Assembly (NCBI GenBank): GCA_964600665.1
Contig: CAZRKC010000007.1
Span: 30,929 to 94,928, forward strand
DNA from: CAZRKC01 sp964600665
GTDB lineage: Bacteria; Bacillota; SLNR01
Reading direction: 5' to 3'
Length of the DNA stretch: 64,000 nucleotides
Below, in pieces: positions 7,714 to 15,972 of the stretch (position 1 is the first letter of the stretch; the number at the start of each line of letters is the position of its first letter). The notes under the pieces were generated by a model that did no database searches, was not told where the DNA came from, and saw nothing but the letters and a program-made list of their open reading frames with translations. A program made the position numbers and the translations under genes.

Positions 7714-9111
7714 TCAAGTAAGATACCCTGCTGTTTTCATCTTTTCCTTGAAGAAGTCGGGATAGTCATTTTTCTTCTGTTTCTGATATTTGCCTGTAAT
7801 TTTGCCATTGTTATCTTTTCCTTGGGCTCTGAATTGGAAAATACCATGTAGTGTCGCTTGCATATTTTCACCTATATCTTTGTCGACAATAGAAATTGAA
7901 GTCACTTTCCTTGATCCATCATGCATTCTCATCACATGGATCACAACATCGATAGCCGAGAGAACCTGCTCTCGAATCACATTATACGGTAATGACTCAC
8001 CTGCCATCATCACCATATTTTCAAGCCTGCTTAAAGCATCCTTTGCATTATTTGCATGAATCGTCGTCAACGAACCGCTGTGGCCTGTGTTCATCGCTTG
8101 TAGCATGTCAAACGCCTCTGCTCCCCTACACTCCCCTATGATGATCCTGTCAGGCCTCATGCGGAGAGCATTTCTAAGTAGTTGCCTTATGGTTACCTCC
8201 CCCTTCCCTTCAATATTAGGTGGCCTTGTTTCTAGGGAAATAATGTGATCTTGGTTTAATTTCAATTCAGCTGAATCTTCAATCGTAATTACTCGTTCTG
8301 TTGCATTTGGGATACAGCCCGACAACGCATTTAATAAGGTGGTTTTCCCGCTACCTGTTCCGCCTGATATTAAAACGTTCATTTTGGACTTAACGCAATG
8401 CTCAATGAAGATTGCCATTTCAGGTGTCAATGAGCCTAATTTGATTAATGTCTCGAGATGATGACTAACTTTCGGAAATTTTCGTATTGTTAATATCGGC
8501 CCAGACAGAGACAAAGGTGGAATAATTGCATGAACACGTGAACCATCTGGAAGCCTGGCATCCACATATGGACTCGATTGATCTATTCTACGACCAATAG
8601 GTGTCACGATGCGTTCAATGATTGAAAGGAGATGTTCATCATTCTCGAATTCAACAGATGTTCTGATAAGCTGTCCTTCTTCTTCCACAAATACCTGACG
8701 ACTACCATTTACCATGATTTCCGATATTCGATCACTTCGGATAAACGCATCTATTGGGCCATATCCAATAATTTCATTCAGAATATATTCAGCAAGTTCG
8801 TTCCTTGGCATATTTCTGACTATCAGTACTTCTCGAGCTAAAATTTGATCGATTATCCGAAAAAGGTAGTTCCGCTTATTGATATCATTTCGAGCACTCC
8901 CCAGAATTGATGGATACTCTTGCAGAATCTTTTTTTGCAAGTATCGCAAAATTTCATTTTTGTCGGTCTTTTTCTCATCATCACTTATTTCATTATCATT
9001 TCCTTTCTTCAAGATATTGTCTTGCAGCATATTCTCATCCTGTTCTCTTTTTTTAACTATCTTTGATGAGTCTTCAACATTTTCTAATCGATGAAGTAAG
9101 CTATTAGCCAT
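7714..9111 (-). CDS. tadA: Tad pilus assembly ATPase TadA/CpaF
   Basis: The hexameric secretion ATPase (VirB11/GspE superfamily) that powers pilus polymerisation in the cytoplasm. The 465-residue protein has a charged, probably disordered start (residues 1-55), an N-terminal domain with I-S-E-I-M-V-N-G, Walker A G-G-T-G-S-G-K-T-T near residue 255, an Asp box with I-E-D-S-A-E-L, Walker B R-P-D-R-I-I-I-G-E-C-R-G near 320 and the His box T-G-H-S-G-S-L-T-T-I-H-A-N. Start ATG 9111 has AAGGTGG seven bases upstream; it overlaps the cpaE stop by eight bases. An in-frame upstream extension lacks a ribosome binding site. Confidence 0.93.
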   Translation of the reverse strand: MANSLLHRLENVEDSSKIVKKREQDENMLQDNILKKGNDNEISDDEKKTDKNEILRYLQKKILQEYPSILGSARNDINKRNYLFRIIDQILAREVLIVRNMPRNELAEYILNEIIGYGPIDAFIRSDRISEIMVNGSRQVFVEEEGQLIRTSVEFENDEHLLSIIERIVTPIGRRIDQSSPYVDARLPDGSRVHAIIPPLSLSGPILTIRKFPKVSHHLETLIKLGSLTPEMAIFIEHCVKSKMNVLISGGTGSGKTTLLNALSGCIPNATERVITIEDSAELKLNQDHIISLETRPPNIEGKGEVTIRQLLRNALRMRPDRIIIGECRGAEAFDMLQAMNTGHSGSLTTIHANNAKDALSRLENMVMMAGESLPYNVIREQVLSAIDVVIHVMRMHDGSRKVTSISIVDKDIGENMQATLHGIFQFRAQGKDNNGKITGKYQKQKKNDYPDFFKEKMKTAGYLT

Positions 9112-10444
9112 TTGTAATCCACCTTTCCTTAATAGCTTTATATAAGCCATCAAATTTCGATTTTTTCCCAGCCCCACTGAATTTGCTTACACTCTCATTT
9201 GTGCCTAATATCATTTTGGTCAATTCGATTAACTGAGTTTTTGTTTCACTTGACCCATGACCCAATGCAATAGGTTTCCCTTCATAAATACTATCCTCAA
9301 CTTTTATCCTTTCATGAAGCAACATACCTTTACAGGTAACGTTCAAGTGCGTGCTTATGACATTGGGATCAAGTTTGCTGCTTGGGCAATATTGATTAAG
9401 AATGTATGTTTGATTTAAATAATCGCTATACCCTAGTCGTTTTATTGTATCTATGGCTATTTTAGTTTGTTTTATGGAAGCTAGATCCGCAGTCGTGATG
9501 TAAACGATCTCACTTGATTTCTCTATGATTTGGTACAGAGTGTCATCCATTGGATGGGATGAAGTATCAACTAGAATATAATCAAATAATTGTGTCGCAC
9601 ACTCAATTATTCTTTCAAGATAGCCTTCTGTAATGAATTCAGCAAGCTCCGGTCGGGCTGGACCAGTCAAAACATAAAGTCCAGAACTTCTGTGCTTTTG
9701 TAACCCTTGCTCCAATTTACATGAGGATAAATCGTTTATTTCCGGTAAAAGGTCCATAATTGACACTTTATTTGATAAATTCAAATGCACAGATATGTCG
9801 CTTGAAGCAATATCACCATCGATTAGCAGTGTTCTTTTATTATGCATCTTTGCAAGTAAACATCCAATATTTACTGCGAGGAACGTCTTGCCAACACCTC
9901 CTTTATAACTAATAAAAGCAATTACCTTTGTGTCAGTTTTCTTTTGCTTTGGAATCCCATCGTGAATTGTTCCATCACTTACTTCTTTTATTGTATTTGA
10001 GGCTGAACTCTCATCAACAACACGAACAGAACCTCGGCCGTTTGACAAGACTTCTGATGGCATTTTATGTAAAATACTATCGCTGATGAATTGAAAATAT
10101 GTGTGTAAAACAGAGAGATTCGTGTCATAGATGATCGTATCATCAACATATTCATCGATATTTGATAACTTGCTTTTTTCTAACGCACTGATACCATAAA
10201 GCATGAAAATAATCTTTACTTCATAATTCTGAATCTTAAGTTTGTGTGCATCCCTGCACGCATTACGTAAATTTGCTTCCGTAACTTTGTATACCACTAA
10301 ATCAATGGCAAGCTCATCTAGATCGCTTTTTTTATCATCTAACCCCCGTATATGTATCAGCTTGCATATTCCTTCAATTCTATCAAATATTTTTGCATCA
10401 TGCGCACTGTCACTAATCAATAATATGCGAAGACCGAAAGGCAT
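9104..10444 (-). CDS. cpaE: CpaE/TadZ-like pilus localisation ATPase (ParA/MinD family)
   Basis: About 446 residues in two parts. The first 130 residues resemble a degenerate receiver domain (I-L-L-I-S-D-S at its start), as in CpaE/TadZ. A linker follows, and then a ParA/MinD-type ATPase with the deviant Walker A motif Y-K-G-G-V-G-K-T (near residue 180) and the D-G-D switch at L-L-I-D-G-D. In Caulobacter CpaE and in Aggregatibacter TadZ such proteins place the pilus apparatus. The start is ATG 10444, nine bases after GGGAG; a TTG eight codons upstream is less well supported. It overlaps tadA and follows cpaB by 37 bases. Confidence 0.85.
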   Translation of the reverse strand: MPFGLRILLISDSAHDAKIFDRIEGICKLIHIRGLDDKKSDLDELAIDLVVYKVTEANLRNACRDAHKLKIQNYEVKIIFMLYGISALEKSKLSNIDEYVDDTIIYDTNLSVLHTYFQFISDSILHKMPSEVLSNGRGSVRVVDESSASNTIKEVSDGTIHDGIPKQKKTDTKVIAFISYKGGVGKTFLAVNIGCLLAKMHNKRTLLIDGDIASSDISVHLNLSNKVSIMDLLPEINDLSSCKLEQGLQKHRSSGLYVLTGPARPELAEFITEGYLERIIECATQLFDYILVDTSSHPMDDTLYQIIEKSSEIVYITTADLASIKQTKIAIDTIKRLGYSDYLNQTYILNQYCPSSKLDPNVISTHLNVTCKGMLLHERIKVEDSIYEGKPIALGHGSSETKTQLIELTKMILGTNESVSKFSGAGKKSKFDGLYKAIKERWITNG

Positions 10445-10481
10445 TTTCCCCAACTCCCATTTCGTCAAGATATACTCGGAT

Positions 10482-11156
10482 TCAAAATCCTAAGTTTTCG
10501 TGATATACTCCTTCAGTTCGAATTTCGGTGCTATTATATGGCGTACCGACGACATACATATTCCCATGCTCAATACTGTAAGCTAAAGTCTCTGCTTGAA
10601 CTGGAGTAACCTTTACCACTATACCTTCAATCTCATGTGAGTTTTTGTCATAACCACTGGAATTTCCATTTTTTATATCGAGTATCTCTAGGTTTTGTAG
10701 TATAAATTTCGAGAAACTGTATCCATGCTTGCTATCTTTTGCAACATAGATGAGATCGATTTTATCTCCAATTCTTAAAGTGTTACCTAGTGTTTGTGAA
10801 GGTGCCAAGGTCAGAAAAAATCCACGCGATCCTGAATCAAGCCTCCCTTTATAATTATTACCAACATGACTCAATGAGAATTTTTCATATAAAAACTGTT
10901 CTCCTTGGTAGATGGGAACCAGTGAATACTGTCCAATGATGTCCTCTTTCTTCATTTGTTTAACTCCTATCAATCCAGTGGGGTGGATCTCTATCATTTC
11001 GATCATGGATTCCTCTATTTGTGTATATTGTGGAATTTCTTTTCTTGCTACTAGCACACTCACCCTAGTGCTATTTGATTTTAAAACGCTAAAAATAATA
11101 GTTCCAGAAATCAACGCCATAATTGTTGCTAAGATTAATATCCGATTATTTTGCAT
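10482..11156 (-). CDS. cpaB: CpaB/RcpC-like pilus-assembly protein with SAF domain
   Basis: 224 residues: an N-terminal transmembrane helix (6-24), then an SAF-type domain with V-L-V-A-R-K-E-I-P-Q-Y-T-Q-I (36-49) and a second conserved block with L-T-L-A-P-S-Q-T-L and L-R-I-G-D-K-I-D-L-I-Y-V. This is the CpaB/RcpC family. In Gram-negative Tad systems it works with the outer-membrane secretin; here, in a Gram-positive context without a secretin, it is probably an extracellular membrane-anchored assembly factor. It is the first gene of the operon, 27 bases after the predicted transcription start, with AAGGGGGTAA as its ribosome binding site. Confidence 0.85.
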   Translation of the reverse strand: MQNNRILILATIMALISGTIIFSVLKSNSTRVSVLVARKEIPQYTQIEESMIEMIEIHPTGLIGVKQMKKEDIIGQYSLVPIYQGEQFLYEKFSLSHVGNNYKGRLDSGSRGFFLTLAPSQTLGNTLRIGDKIDLIYVAKDSKHGYSFSKFILQNLEILDIKNGNSSGYDKNSHEIEGIVVKVTPVQAETLAYSIEHGNMYVVGTPYNSTEIRTEGVYHENLGF

Positions 11157-11189
11157 TCAGTTACCCCCTTAATTTATCGCTGCGATTCA

Positions 11190-11218
11190 ATTCTATGCAT
11201 GCAATAATATATTGTCAA
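11190..11218 (-). promoter_or_regulatory. Sigma-A-type promoter of the Tad pilus operon
   Basis: On the minus strand, TTGACA (11213-11218) is separated by 17 bases from TAGAAT (11190-11195), and transcription should start near 11183, giving a leader of about 27 bases before cpaB. The -35 box forms part of an inverted repeat described separately, so the promoter is probably controlled. Confidence 0.75.
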
Positions 11219-11262
11219 AGCGCAACTTTTGACAAAAAAAAATAAATCCGCAAGTTTTGACA
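11212..11262. repeat. Inverted and direct repeats at the Tad operon promoter (candidate operator)
   Basis: TTGTCAAA at 11212-11219 and TTTGACAA at 11228-11235 form a perfect 8-base inverted repeat with an eight-base gap, and the left arm covers the -35 box. In addition CGCAACTTTTGACA (11221-11234) recurs as CGCAAGTTTTGACA (11249-11262), a 13-of-14 direct repeat with a 28-base step. The arrangement looks like binding sites for a regulator of the divergent tad/S-layer genes. The regulator itself is not identified. Confidence 0.55.
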
Positions 11263-11496
11263 CGGAATTATTCGTTTTGGAATTGGTATTATATGGTACA
11301 TACCCTCAAATCATTCACAACCCCAATTTTCATGACTATATAAATCCTGATTATTCATAATAAACAGAATTCATCACTATTTGTCGTTTTATTGTGTAGA
11401 CATTTGTATAATGGTTATTCTTCCCATAATTCACTGAGGAGGAATAGTAAAGGGATCGTTTAATTCCAAAGGTACAAATTATAGGGGGTTACTAAC
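11263..11496 (+). promoter_or_regulatory. Upstream region of the S-layer-homology gene, with a possible -10 box
   Basis: This AT-rich 234-base stretch has no gene. TATAAT occurs at 11407-11412; the best -35 match, TTGTCG at 11381-11386, is 20 bases away, so the promoter is only tentative. A GAGGAGG sequence at 11436-11442 has no start codon after it. The actual ribosome binding site of the gene is the AGGGGG just before ATG 11497, giving a leader of about 80 bases. Confidence 0.35.
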
Positions 11497-11931
11497 ATGC
11501 ACATCATTAAGAATAGAATTATTTTTTCGACTATCATTCTAGCAGGATTATGGTTTGTTTTTTTAAGTATGCCGTGCGAAGCCTCGCTTCATCCCTGGTT
11601 TATCGATGTTGATGACCAGCATTGGGCATATAGAAATATTCGTGTTATGTGGGAGGAGGGAAATGTCGATGGGTTCTATATTGATATACACAACCCAGCA
11701 GAAGGGATTATGTTTCGTCCAGAACGAAATATTACAAAAGCTGAATTCGGACTGCTTCTTTATAGAACTTTTGCACTAGATCCATACCGCCCTCTGTCCC
11801 CATCATTTCTCGATGTTCCGTTTGACTATATTATTTATGGATACGTAGATGGTTTCGAAATTATTGAAGCCCTTGATACGATGGGAATGATTCCGCATAA
11901 TAGTGTTTTTTCTTTCCGGAAAGTTATTTAA
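11497..11931 (+). CDS. S-layer-homology surface protein, N-terminal part before a frameshift
   Basis: 144 codons ending at a premature TAA. A signal peptide (hydrophobic residues 8-26, probable cut after C-E-A) is followed by an SLH domain (about 34-92) with F-I-D-V, H-W-A-Y, G-F-Y-I-D and F-R-P-E-R-N-I-T-K-A-E-F, and the beginning of a second, weaker one. SLH domains bind secondary cell-wall polymers and hold proteins on the surface. The domain is cut in mid-sequence: a single extra T in the T6 run at 11906-11911 would join this frame to the 11904-13094 frame and give one 532-residue protein. The gene diverges from the tad operon. Confidence 0.8.
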   Translation: MHIIKNRIIFSTIILAGLWFVFLSMPCEASLHPWFIDVDDQHWAYRNIRVMWEEGNVDGFYIDIHNPAEGIMFRPERNITKAEFGLLLYRTFALDPYRPLSPSFLDVPFDYIIYGYVDGFEIIEALDTMGMIPHNSVFSFRKVI

Positions 11932-13094
11932 CCAGAGAGCAGGCGGGTGAATGGTTAGTTGATGTATTAAATCTTAGAGCACATGCTGCTTCTTTGACGA
12001 AGGAGCAAGTGGATGAGTTACTCTCTGTTTTTCATGACGAATCTGAAATTGCCCCACACCTAAGAAATGTCATCGCTACTTGTGTTCAACTTCGGATTCT
12101 TACAGGTTATGGTACAACCCATCGTACAATACAACCACGACGGCAGATCACCCGCGACGAAGCTGTGAGTATTGTGTATCGGTCTTGTTTTATTCGTGTT
12201 TTTTCAAATCCTGATTATATATCCCCCGATTCTGATGGCTTCAATGACTTTGTCACGTTTTATTTGAGTAAACTAAAGAATCGAAACACGCACAATAAGC
12301 AACTCCATATTAAATCTTCCAACGACAATATTGTCAATACTATTATGATTAACGATCACGAGGATTCAGTGATATGGATGGGAAATGATACTGCAGGACA
12401 TATTTTGCCACCAGGCCAGTACTTCTATTTTGCATCTGCTCAAGATAGACATGGTAATTACTTTGTGACAAACCCCATGTCGATTTGGTTGATTCTCCCT
12501 TCGATCACTGCCACAATTACGCCAAATATTTCCACTCCTGGTGGGAGTGTTCATGTTAATGCATCGACGCATGGCCATGCTGAGTGTGTGGATCTATTAT
12601 TGCCTGATGGCAGAATTATTACCATGAATAAGGTATCGAGTTCCTCACAAGGCATGGAGGCAAATTGGGTTGGGACATTTGTCATTGACAAGCATGAACA
12701 TGATGGTGATTATGAACTTACTGCCAGAGCATATTTTAAAGATTCAATCATACGCGATACTGTCTTATCATATCGAGTTGAAGACTATCTTTTTCTCAAA
12801 GGGATGGCAATACCAAACTCTCTAAAAAGTGGACAAATCGTGACCATTATTGCTTCTGCCTCTGAGAACATATTGAATGTTGAGATTTTGCTTCCATGCG
12901 GTTTACGGGATTTAATGCTACCGATTGAAGGAAGCCATTGGAGATATGAGTATCGGGTGCCTATTGACACTCCAAATGATATTTATCTAGCTATCCTAAA
13001 AGGAATTTCGGAAACAAAAACTATCCATTCAACGGTTCATTATGAAGTTATCGATCCAATTCTTGCAAATATCAAGTTCTATCTGAGTGATTAA
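11904..13094 (+). CDS. S-layer-homology surface protein, C-terminal part after the frameshift
   Basis: This frame continues the preceding reading frame without loss. It completes the second SLH repeat (F-P-E-S-Y-L-T-R-E-Q-A-G-E-W-L) and carries a third one (about the first 40-100 residues, with I-Q-P-R-R-Q-I-T-R-D-E-A). Next comes a FlgD/gliding-type Ig-like module starting S-P-D-S-D-G-F-N-D, and then two beta-rich segments that each begin with a P-N-x-S/L pattern and look like bacterial Ig-like repeats. There is no good ribosome binding site; the first possible start is TTG 11994, which would drop part of the SLH region. It is probably not translated independently. It ends convergently with the EamA gene, overlapping by four bases. 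Confidence 0.7.
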   Translation, partial: CFFFPESYLTREQAGEWLVDVLNLRAHAASLTKEQVDELLSVFHDESEIAPHLRNVIATCVQLRILTGYGTTHRTIQPRRQITRDEAVSIVYRSCFIRVFSNPDYISPDSDGFNDFVTFYLSKLKNRNTHNKQLHIKSSNDNIVNTIMINDHEDSVIWMGNDTAGHILPPGQYFYFASAQDRHGNYFVTNPMSIWLILPSITATITPNISTPGGSVHVNASTHGHAECVDLLLPDGRIITMNKVSSSSQGMEANWVGTFVIDKHEHDGDYELTARAYFKDSIIRDTVLSYRVEDYLFLKGMAIPNSLKSGQIVTIIASASENILNVEILLPCGLRDLMLPIEGSHWRYEYRVPIDTPNDIYLAILKGISETKTIHSTVHYEVIDPILANIKFYLSD

Positions 13095-14002
13095 GACTTA
13101 TTTATTGTTTGTGTTTTTAAAAACATTGCGACTCCAAATATCACAATGATGCCGCCAGCAATTTGTGTGATACTAGGATATTCCTTTAATATTATTGCTG
13201 CTAGTATTGTTGCGCCAATCGGTTCTCCTAATATACTGATTGAAACAGTGGTTGCCCCGATATACTTGATTAGCCAATTAAATATGGTATGCCCTACTAC
13301 AGTCGATAGAAGTGCCAACATAGTAAAGATTAGTAAATCATTTGTTGTGATAGCATAATTCGCTGTCGACGTCCCAATGGATAACATGATAAGCATTAAA
13401 GCACTAGAAGAATATGAAATGCCAGCATATGTCCATATATCCATTTTTTTGCGAATGATCTTCCCTAAAATTAGATATCCAGCAAATGTAACTGCTCCAA
13501 TGAATGCTAACCCATCACCTAACAGCACCTGATCACCTAAATATGTGTCAGCATACCCGATGAGGGCGCTACCTGCGAAAGCCAGTGAAAGATATCCAAT
13601 TGAGCGGAGTGAAATTTTCTCATCAAACAATAACCACGAACCTAAAATTACAAAAATCGGTTGTGTCGTAACAATAATTGTTGAACTAGAAACAGAAGTA
13701 TATTTTAAAGACGATATCCAAGACCAGAAGTGCAGTGCGAGGATGATGCCACTCAGGAAAGATAGCATAACCTCTTTCTCTTGCCAGTTGATCCTGTAAA
13801 ACGAGTGTCTAAATACCGCTATTACCAATATTATTAACGCACTAATTACCATGCGATAAGAAGCGATTATTAGAGCTGGCGTATTTGTAAGTCGAATTAA
13901 AACAGCAGCCGATGATATGCCGCTAACACCAATAAACAATAACAGATACGCAAGTTTGGTATTCAGATGCGTATCTGTTACTCTTGTTCGAGTGAACTTC
14001 AT
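13091..14002 (-). CDS. EamA/DMT-family permease
   Basis: 303 residues with ten hydrophobic segments arranged as two EamA repeats of five helices each (about 16-145 and 165-297), the layout of drug/metabolite transporters. A conserved E-P-I-G motif lies in the second half, and T-Q-P-I-F with the K-Y-T-S-V-S-S-S segment in the first. Such proteins export small metabolites or amino acids; the substrate cannot be inferred here. The start ATG 14002 has GGAGG four bases upstream. It lies 11 bases after the small membrane protein gene and probably shares its transcript. Confidence 0.85.
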   Translation of the reverse strand: MKFTRTRVTDTHLNTKLAYLLLFIGVSGISSAAVLIRLTNTPALIIASYRMVISALIILVIAVFRHSFYRINWQEKEVMLSFLSGIILALHFWSWISSLKYTSVSSSTIIVTTQPIFVILGSWLLFDEKISLRSIGYLSLAFAGSALIGYADTYLGDQVLLGDGLAFIGAVTFAGYLILGKIIRKKMDIWTYAGISYSSSALMLIMLSIGTSTANYAITTNDLLIFTMLALLSTVVGHTIFNWLIKYIGATTVSISILGEPIGATILAAIILKEYPSITQIAGGIIVIFGVAMFLKTQTINKS

Positions 14003-14013
14003 AAGTCCTCCAA

Positions 14014-14280
14014 TTAGTAAATTATTAAGATAATGGCCATTGTTGTAAATAATGCTACAGCTATTTGAAACGCTTTCTTTCGATATTGAGGATATTTCCG
14101 ATAGGCAATAAATGCCAGATTTTCCAAACCGATAAATATTGGAAAATATGTATGTAGGTTAAACCCACCGCGAGAAGATTCTAATAGCCCTAATACAATG
14201 ACCAATACGCTAATCGGGATAGAGAACAGTTTCTCTCCCAAAGATAGATTGCTACTGCTTTCTGCAACATATTGTTCCAT
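14014..14280 (-). CDS. Small membrane protein of unknown function
   Basis: An 88-residue protein that I do not recognise. It has a short polar start, hydrophobic segments at about 20-36, 46-60 and 70-88, and a basic loop R-K-Y-P-Q-Y-R-K-K between the last two, so it probably spans the membrane two or three times. A strong GGGGAGG site precedes ATG 14280, which supports translation. It sits between aroB (downstream terminus 84 bases away) and the EamA permease gene, and could work with the permease, but only position suggests this. Confidence 0.65.
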   Translation of the reverse strand: MEQYVAESSSNLSLGEKLFSIPISVLVIVLGLLESSRGGFNLHTYFPIFIGLENLAFIAYRKYPQYRKKAFQIAVALFTTMAIILIIY

Positions 14281-14363
14281 GAGAGCCTCCCCTTATCAGA
14301 ATATTCCGATTATTTCTTTACTTGTATTATAATTATGCTTGCAGTTTTTAACAAGTATAGAAT

Positions 14364-15449
14364 TTATATTCTAAAGTCTTTGAGTGACTCCAATATGTGA
14401 TTATCTTCAATCTCCTCGTCTATAATCGTCTCACCTATTTTTTTTAGCAAAATCATCGTATTTTTCGTTTTTCGTTTTTTATCCCGGTGAATACTATCAA
14501 TCAGATTCTCCGGATTAAAATCAATCCATGAGCTTGGCAAACCGTATAGATCGAGTAGCCGGATTATTCGCATATAATCGCTTTTGTCTAGGTAACCCGC
14601 CTTCACCGATAAATGAGATGCAAAAGCAATACCTATTGAGATTGCCTCACCATGAAGGTATCGTTTGTAGTCTGTGTTTGATTCAATCGCGTGTCCCAGC
14701 GTATGACCATAGTTTAAAATACGTCTTATACCGAAATCTTTCTCATCAATTTCCACTAATTGTTTCTTTATTAAAATGCAGTCCCAGATAATATCCCTGA
14801 GAATATCAATCTCTCTCCTTTGAACTGCGGTAGCACACTGTTCTAACTTACAAACGAGATCAGGATTTCTAATCAGTCCATATTTAATAATCTCAGCAAT
14901 TCCAGACAGGTAATTACGCTCATCTAGACTTAATAATGTTCCTGGATCTATTAATACACTTTGTGGATGGACGAACATACCAAGGGCATTCTTCCCTTTT
15001 ACTGAATTAACACCCACTTTACCTCCAATGCAACTATCAACTTGAGATATCAAAGTAGTTGGTATATGAAATAATGGCAGACCCCTCATGTAGATTCCTG
15101 CCACAAAACCTCCCATGTCACCCATAATTCCTCCACCAATCGTAACGACATAATCGTGACGCGAGAAACCCTTATCGAGCATCGTGTCCACGATGGTCCC
15201 CACACTTAAAAACGTTTTCCCTGCTTCTGTGCATTCAACCGAGATATTATCATACTCAATCATGTACTCATCCAAGCTCTTCTTAATTGAGTCCCAATAA
15301 ATTCGGCTCACATTTTTGTCAATTAAAATACATGCTTTCCCAGTTATTCGATTCCCCTTAATCCAGAACCCTACCTGATTAAGTGATCCTTCAATCAGCG
15401 AAATAATTGTTGAGGTCGGTTGTGTAATAATCTCCAGAACTGTTTTCAT
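14364..15449 (-). CDS. aroB: 3-dehydroquinate synthase
   Basis: AroB converts DAHP to 3-dehydroquinate, using NAD and a divalent metal. Visible features are the NAD-binding G-G-G-I-M-G-D-M-G-G-F (about residue 105), the P-T-T-L-I-S-Q-V-D-S-C-I-G-G-K-V motif near 130 and the metal-binding region with E-I-I-K-Y-G, and the histidines of N-Y-G-H-T-L-G-H and L-H-G-E-A. Start ATG 15449 follows GGAG and lies just one base past the aroK stop; the open frame continues upstream into aroK without a ribosome binding site. Length is 361 residues, normal for the family. It is the third gene of an aroE-aroK-aroB set. Confidence 0.96.
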   Translation of the reverse strand: MKTVLEIITQPTSTIISLIEGSLNQVGFWIKGNRITGKACILIDKNVSRIYWDSIKKSLDEYMIEYDNISVECTEAGKTFLSVGTIVDTMLDKGFSRHDYVVTIGGGIMGDMGGFVAGIYMRGLPLFHIPTTLISQVDSCIGGKVGVNSVKGKNALGMFVHPQSVLIDPGTLLSLDERNYLSGIAEIIKYGLIRNPDLVCKLEQCATAVQRREIDILRDIIWDCILIKKQLVEIDEKDFGIRRILNYGHTLGHAIESNTDYKRYLHGEAISIGIAFASHLSVKAGYLDKSDYMRIIRLLDLYGLPSSWIDFNPENLIDSIHRDKKRKTKNTMILLKKIGETIIDEEIEDNHILESLKDFRI

Positions 15450-15450
15450 A

Positions 15451-15972
15451 CTACCAACTCCATTTCGTGATAGACAATATTTCATCAACAGTTTTTTCGA
15501 TGGTTAAATTGGTAGTGTCAATAATTACATCCGCTTCTTCATATAGACGACTCCTAGTAATCGACTGTCTGACTAATTCATCCTTCGGATTACTAACCAG
15601 CAACGGCCTTGAATAGCTAGTACTTAACCTTTGCACAAGGGTTTGTATTTCAGCCTTCAACCAAATTACCGTACCCATTTTTTTAAGAATCTGATAACTC
15701 GCTTCACAAGTTACCGTTCCCCCGCCACTGACAATGACAGAATCGTTCACCTGCAGCATTTTTTTAAGCATTGAGTATTCCATTCTTCTAAAACAGTCAA
15801 CACCAGAAGTACGGATGATGTCATCCACAGCCATTCTTTGGTCACTTTCGATCATGGAATCAAGATCATATACAACTTTTCCTGTAATAGCACCAATTCT
15901 TTTTCCGATTTCACTTTTCCCTGATCCAGATAGACCAACTAATATAATATTTCTGTTACTATTATTTACCAA
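15451..15972 (-). CDS. aroK: Shikimate kinase
   Basis: AroK phosphorylates shikimate at the 3-hydroxyl with ATP. The 173-residue protein has Walker A G-L-S-G-S-G-K-S near residue 13, the shikimate-binding D-L-D-S-M (Asp36 region), F-R-R-M-E and the G-G-G-T motif near residue 85, followed by a lid with S-R-P-L-L. The start is TTG 15972, ten bases after GGAG, overlapping the aroE stop by eleven bases; no other start keeps the nucleotide-binding strand. It sits between aroE and aroB in an apparent operon. Confidence 0.93.
   Translation of the reverse strand: MVNNSNRNIILVGLSGSGKSEIGKRIGAITGKVVYDLDSMIESDQRMAVDDIIRTSGVDCFRRMEYSMLKKMLQVNDSVIVSGGGTVTCEASYQILKKMGTVIWLKAEIQTLVQRLSTSYSRPLLVSNPKDELVRQSITRSRLYEEADVIIDTTNLTIEKTVDEILSITKWSW

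Noticed and set aside
11436..11442. GAGGAGG ribosome-binding-like sequence before the SLH gene
   Set aside because: No start codon follows within 12 bases and no short frame is open from it.
11906..11911. Classic programmed -1 frameshift in the SLH gene
   Set aside because: The T6 tract is not in the X-XXY-YYZ phase needed for tandem slippage, and no strong stem follows; phase variation, error or pseudogene are more likely.
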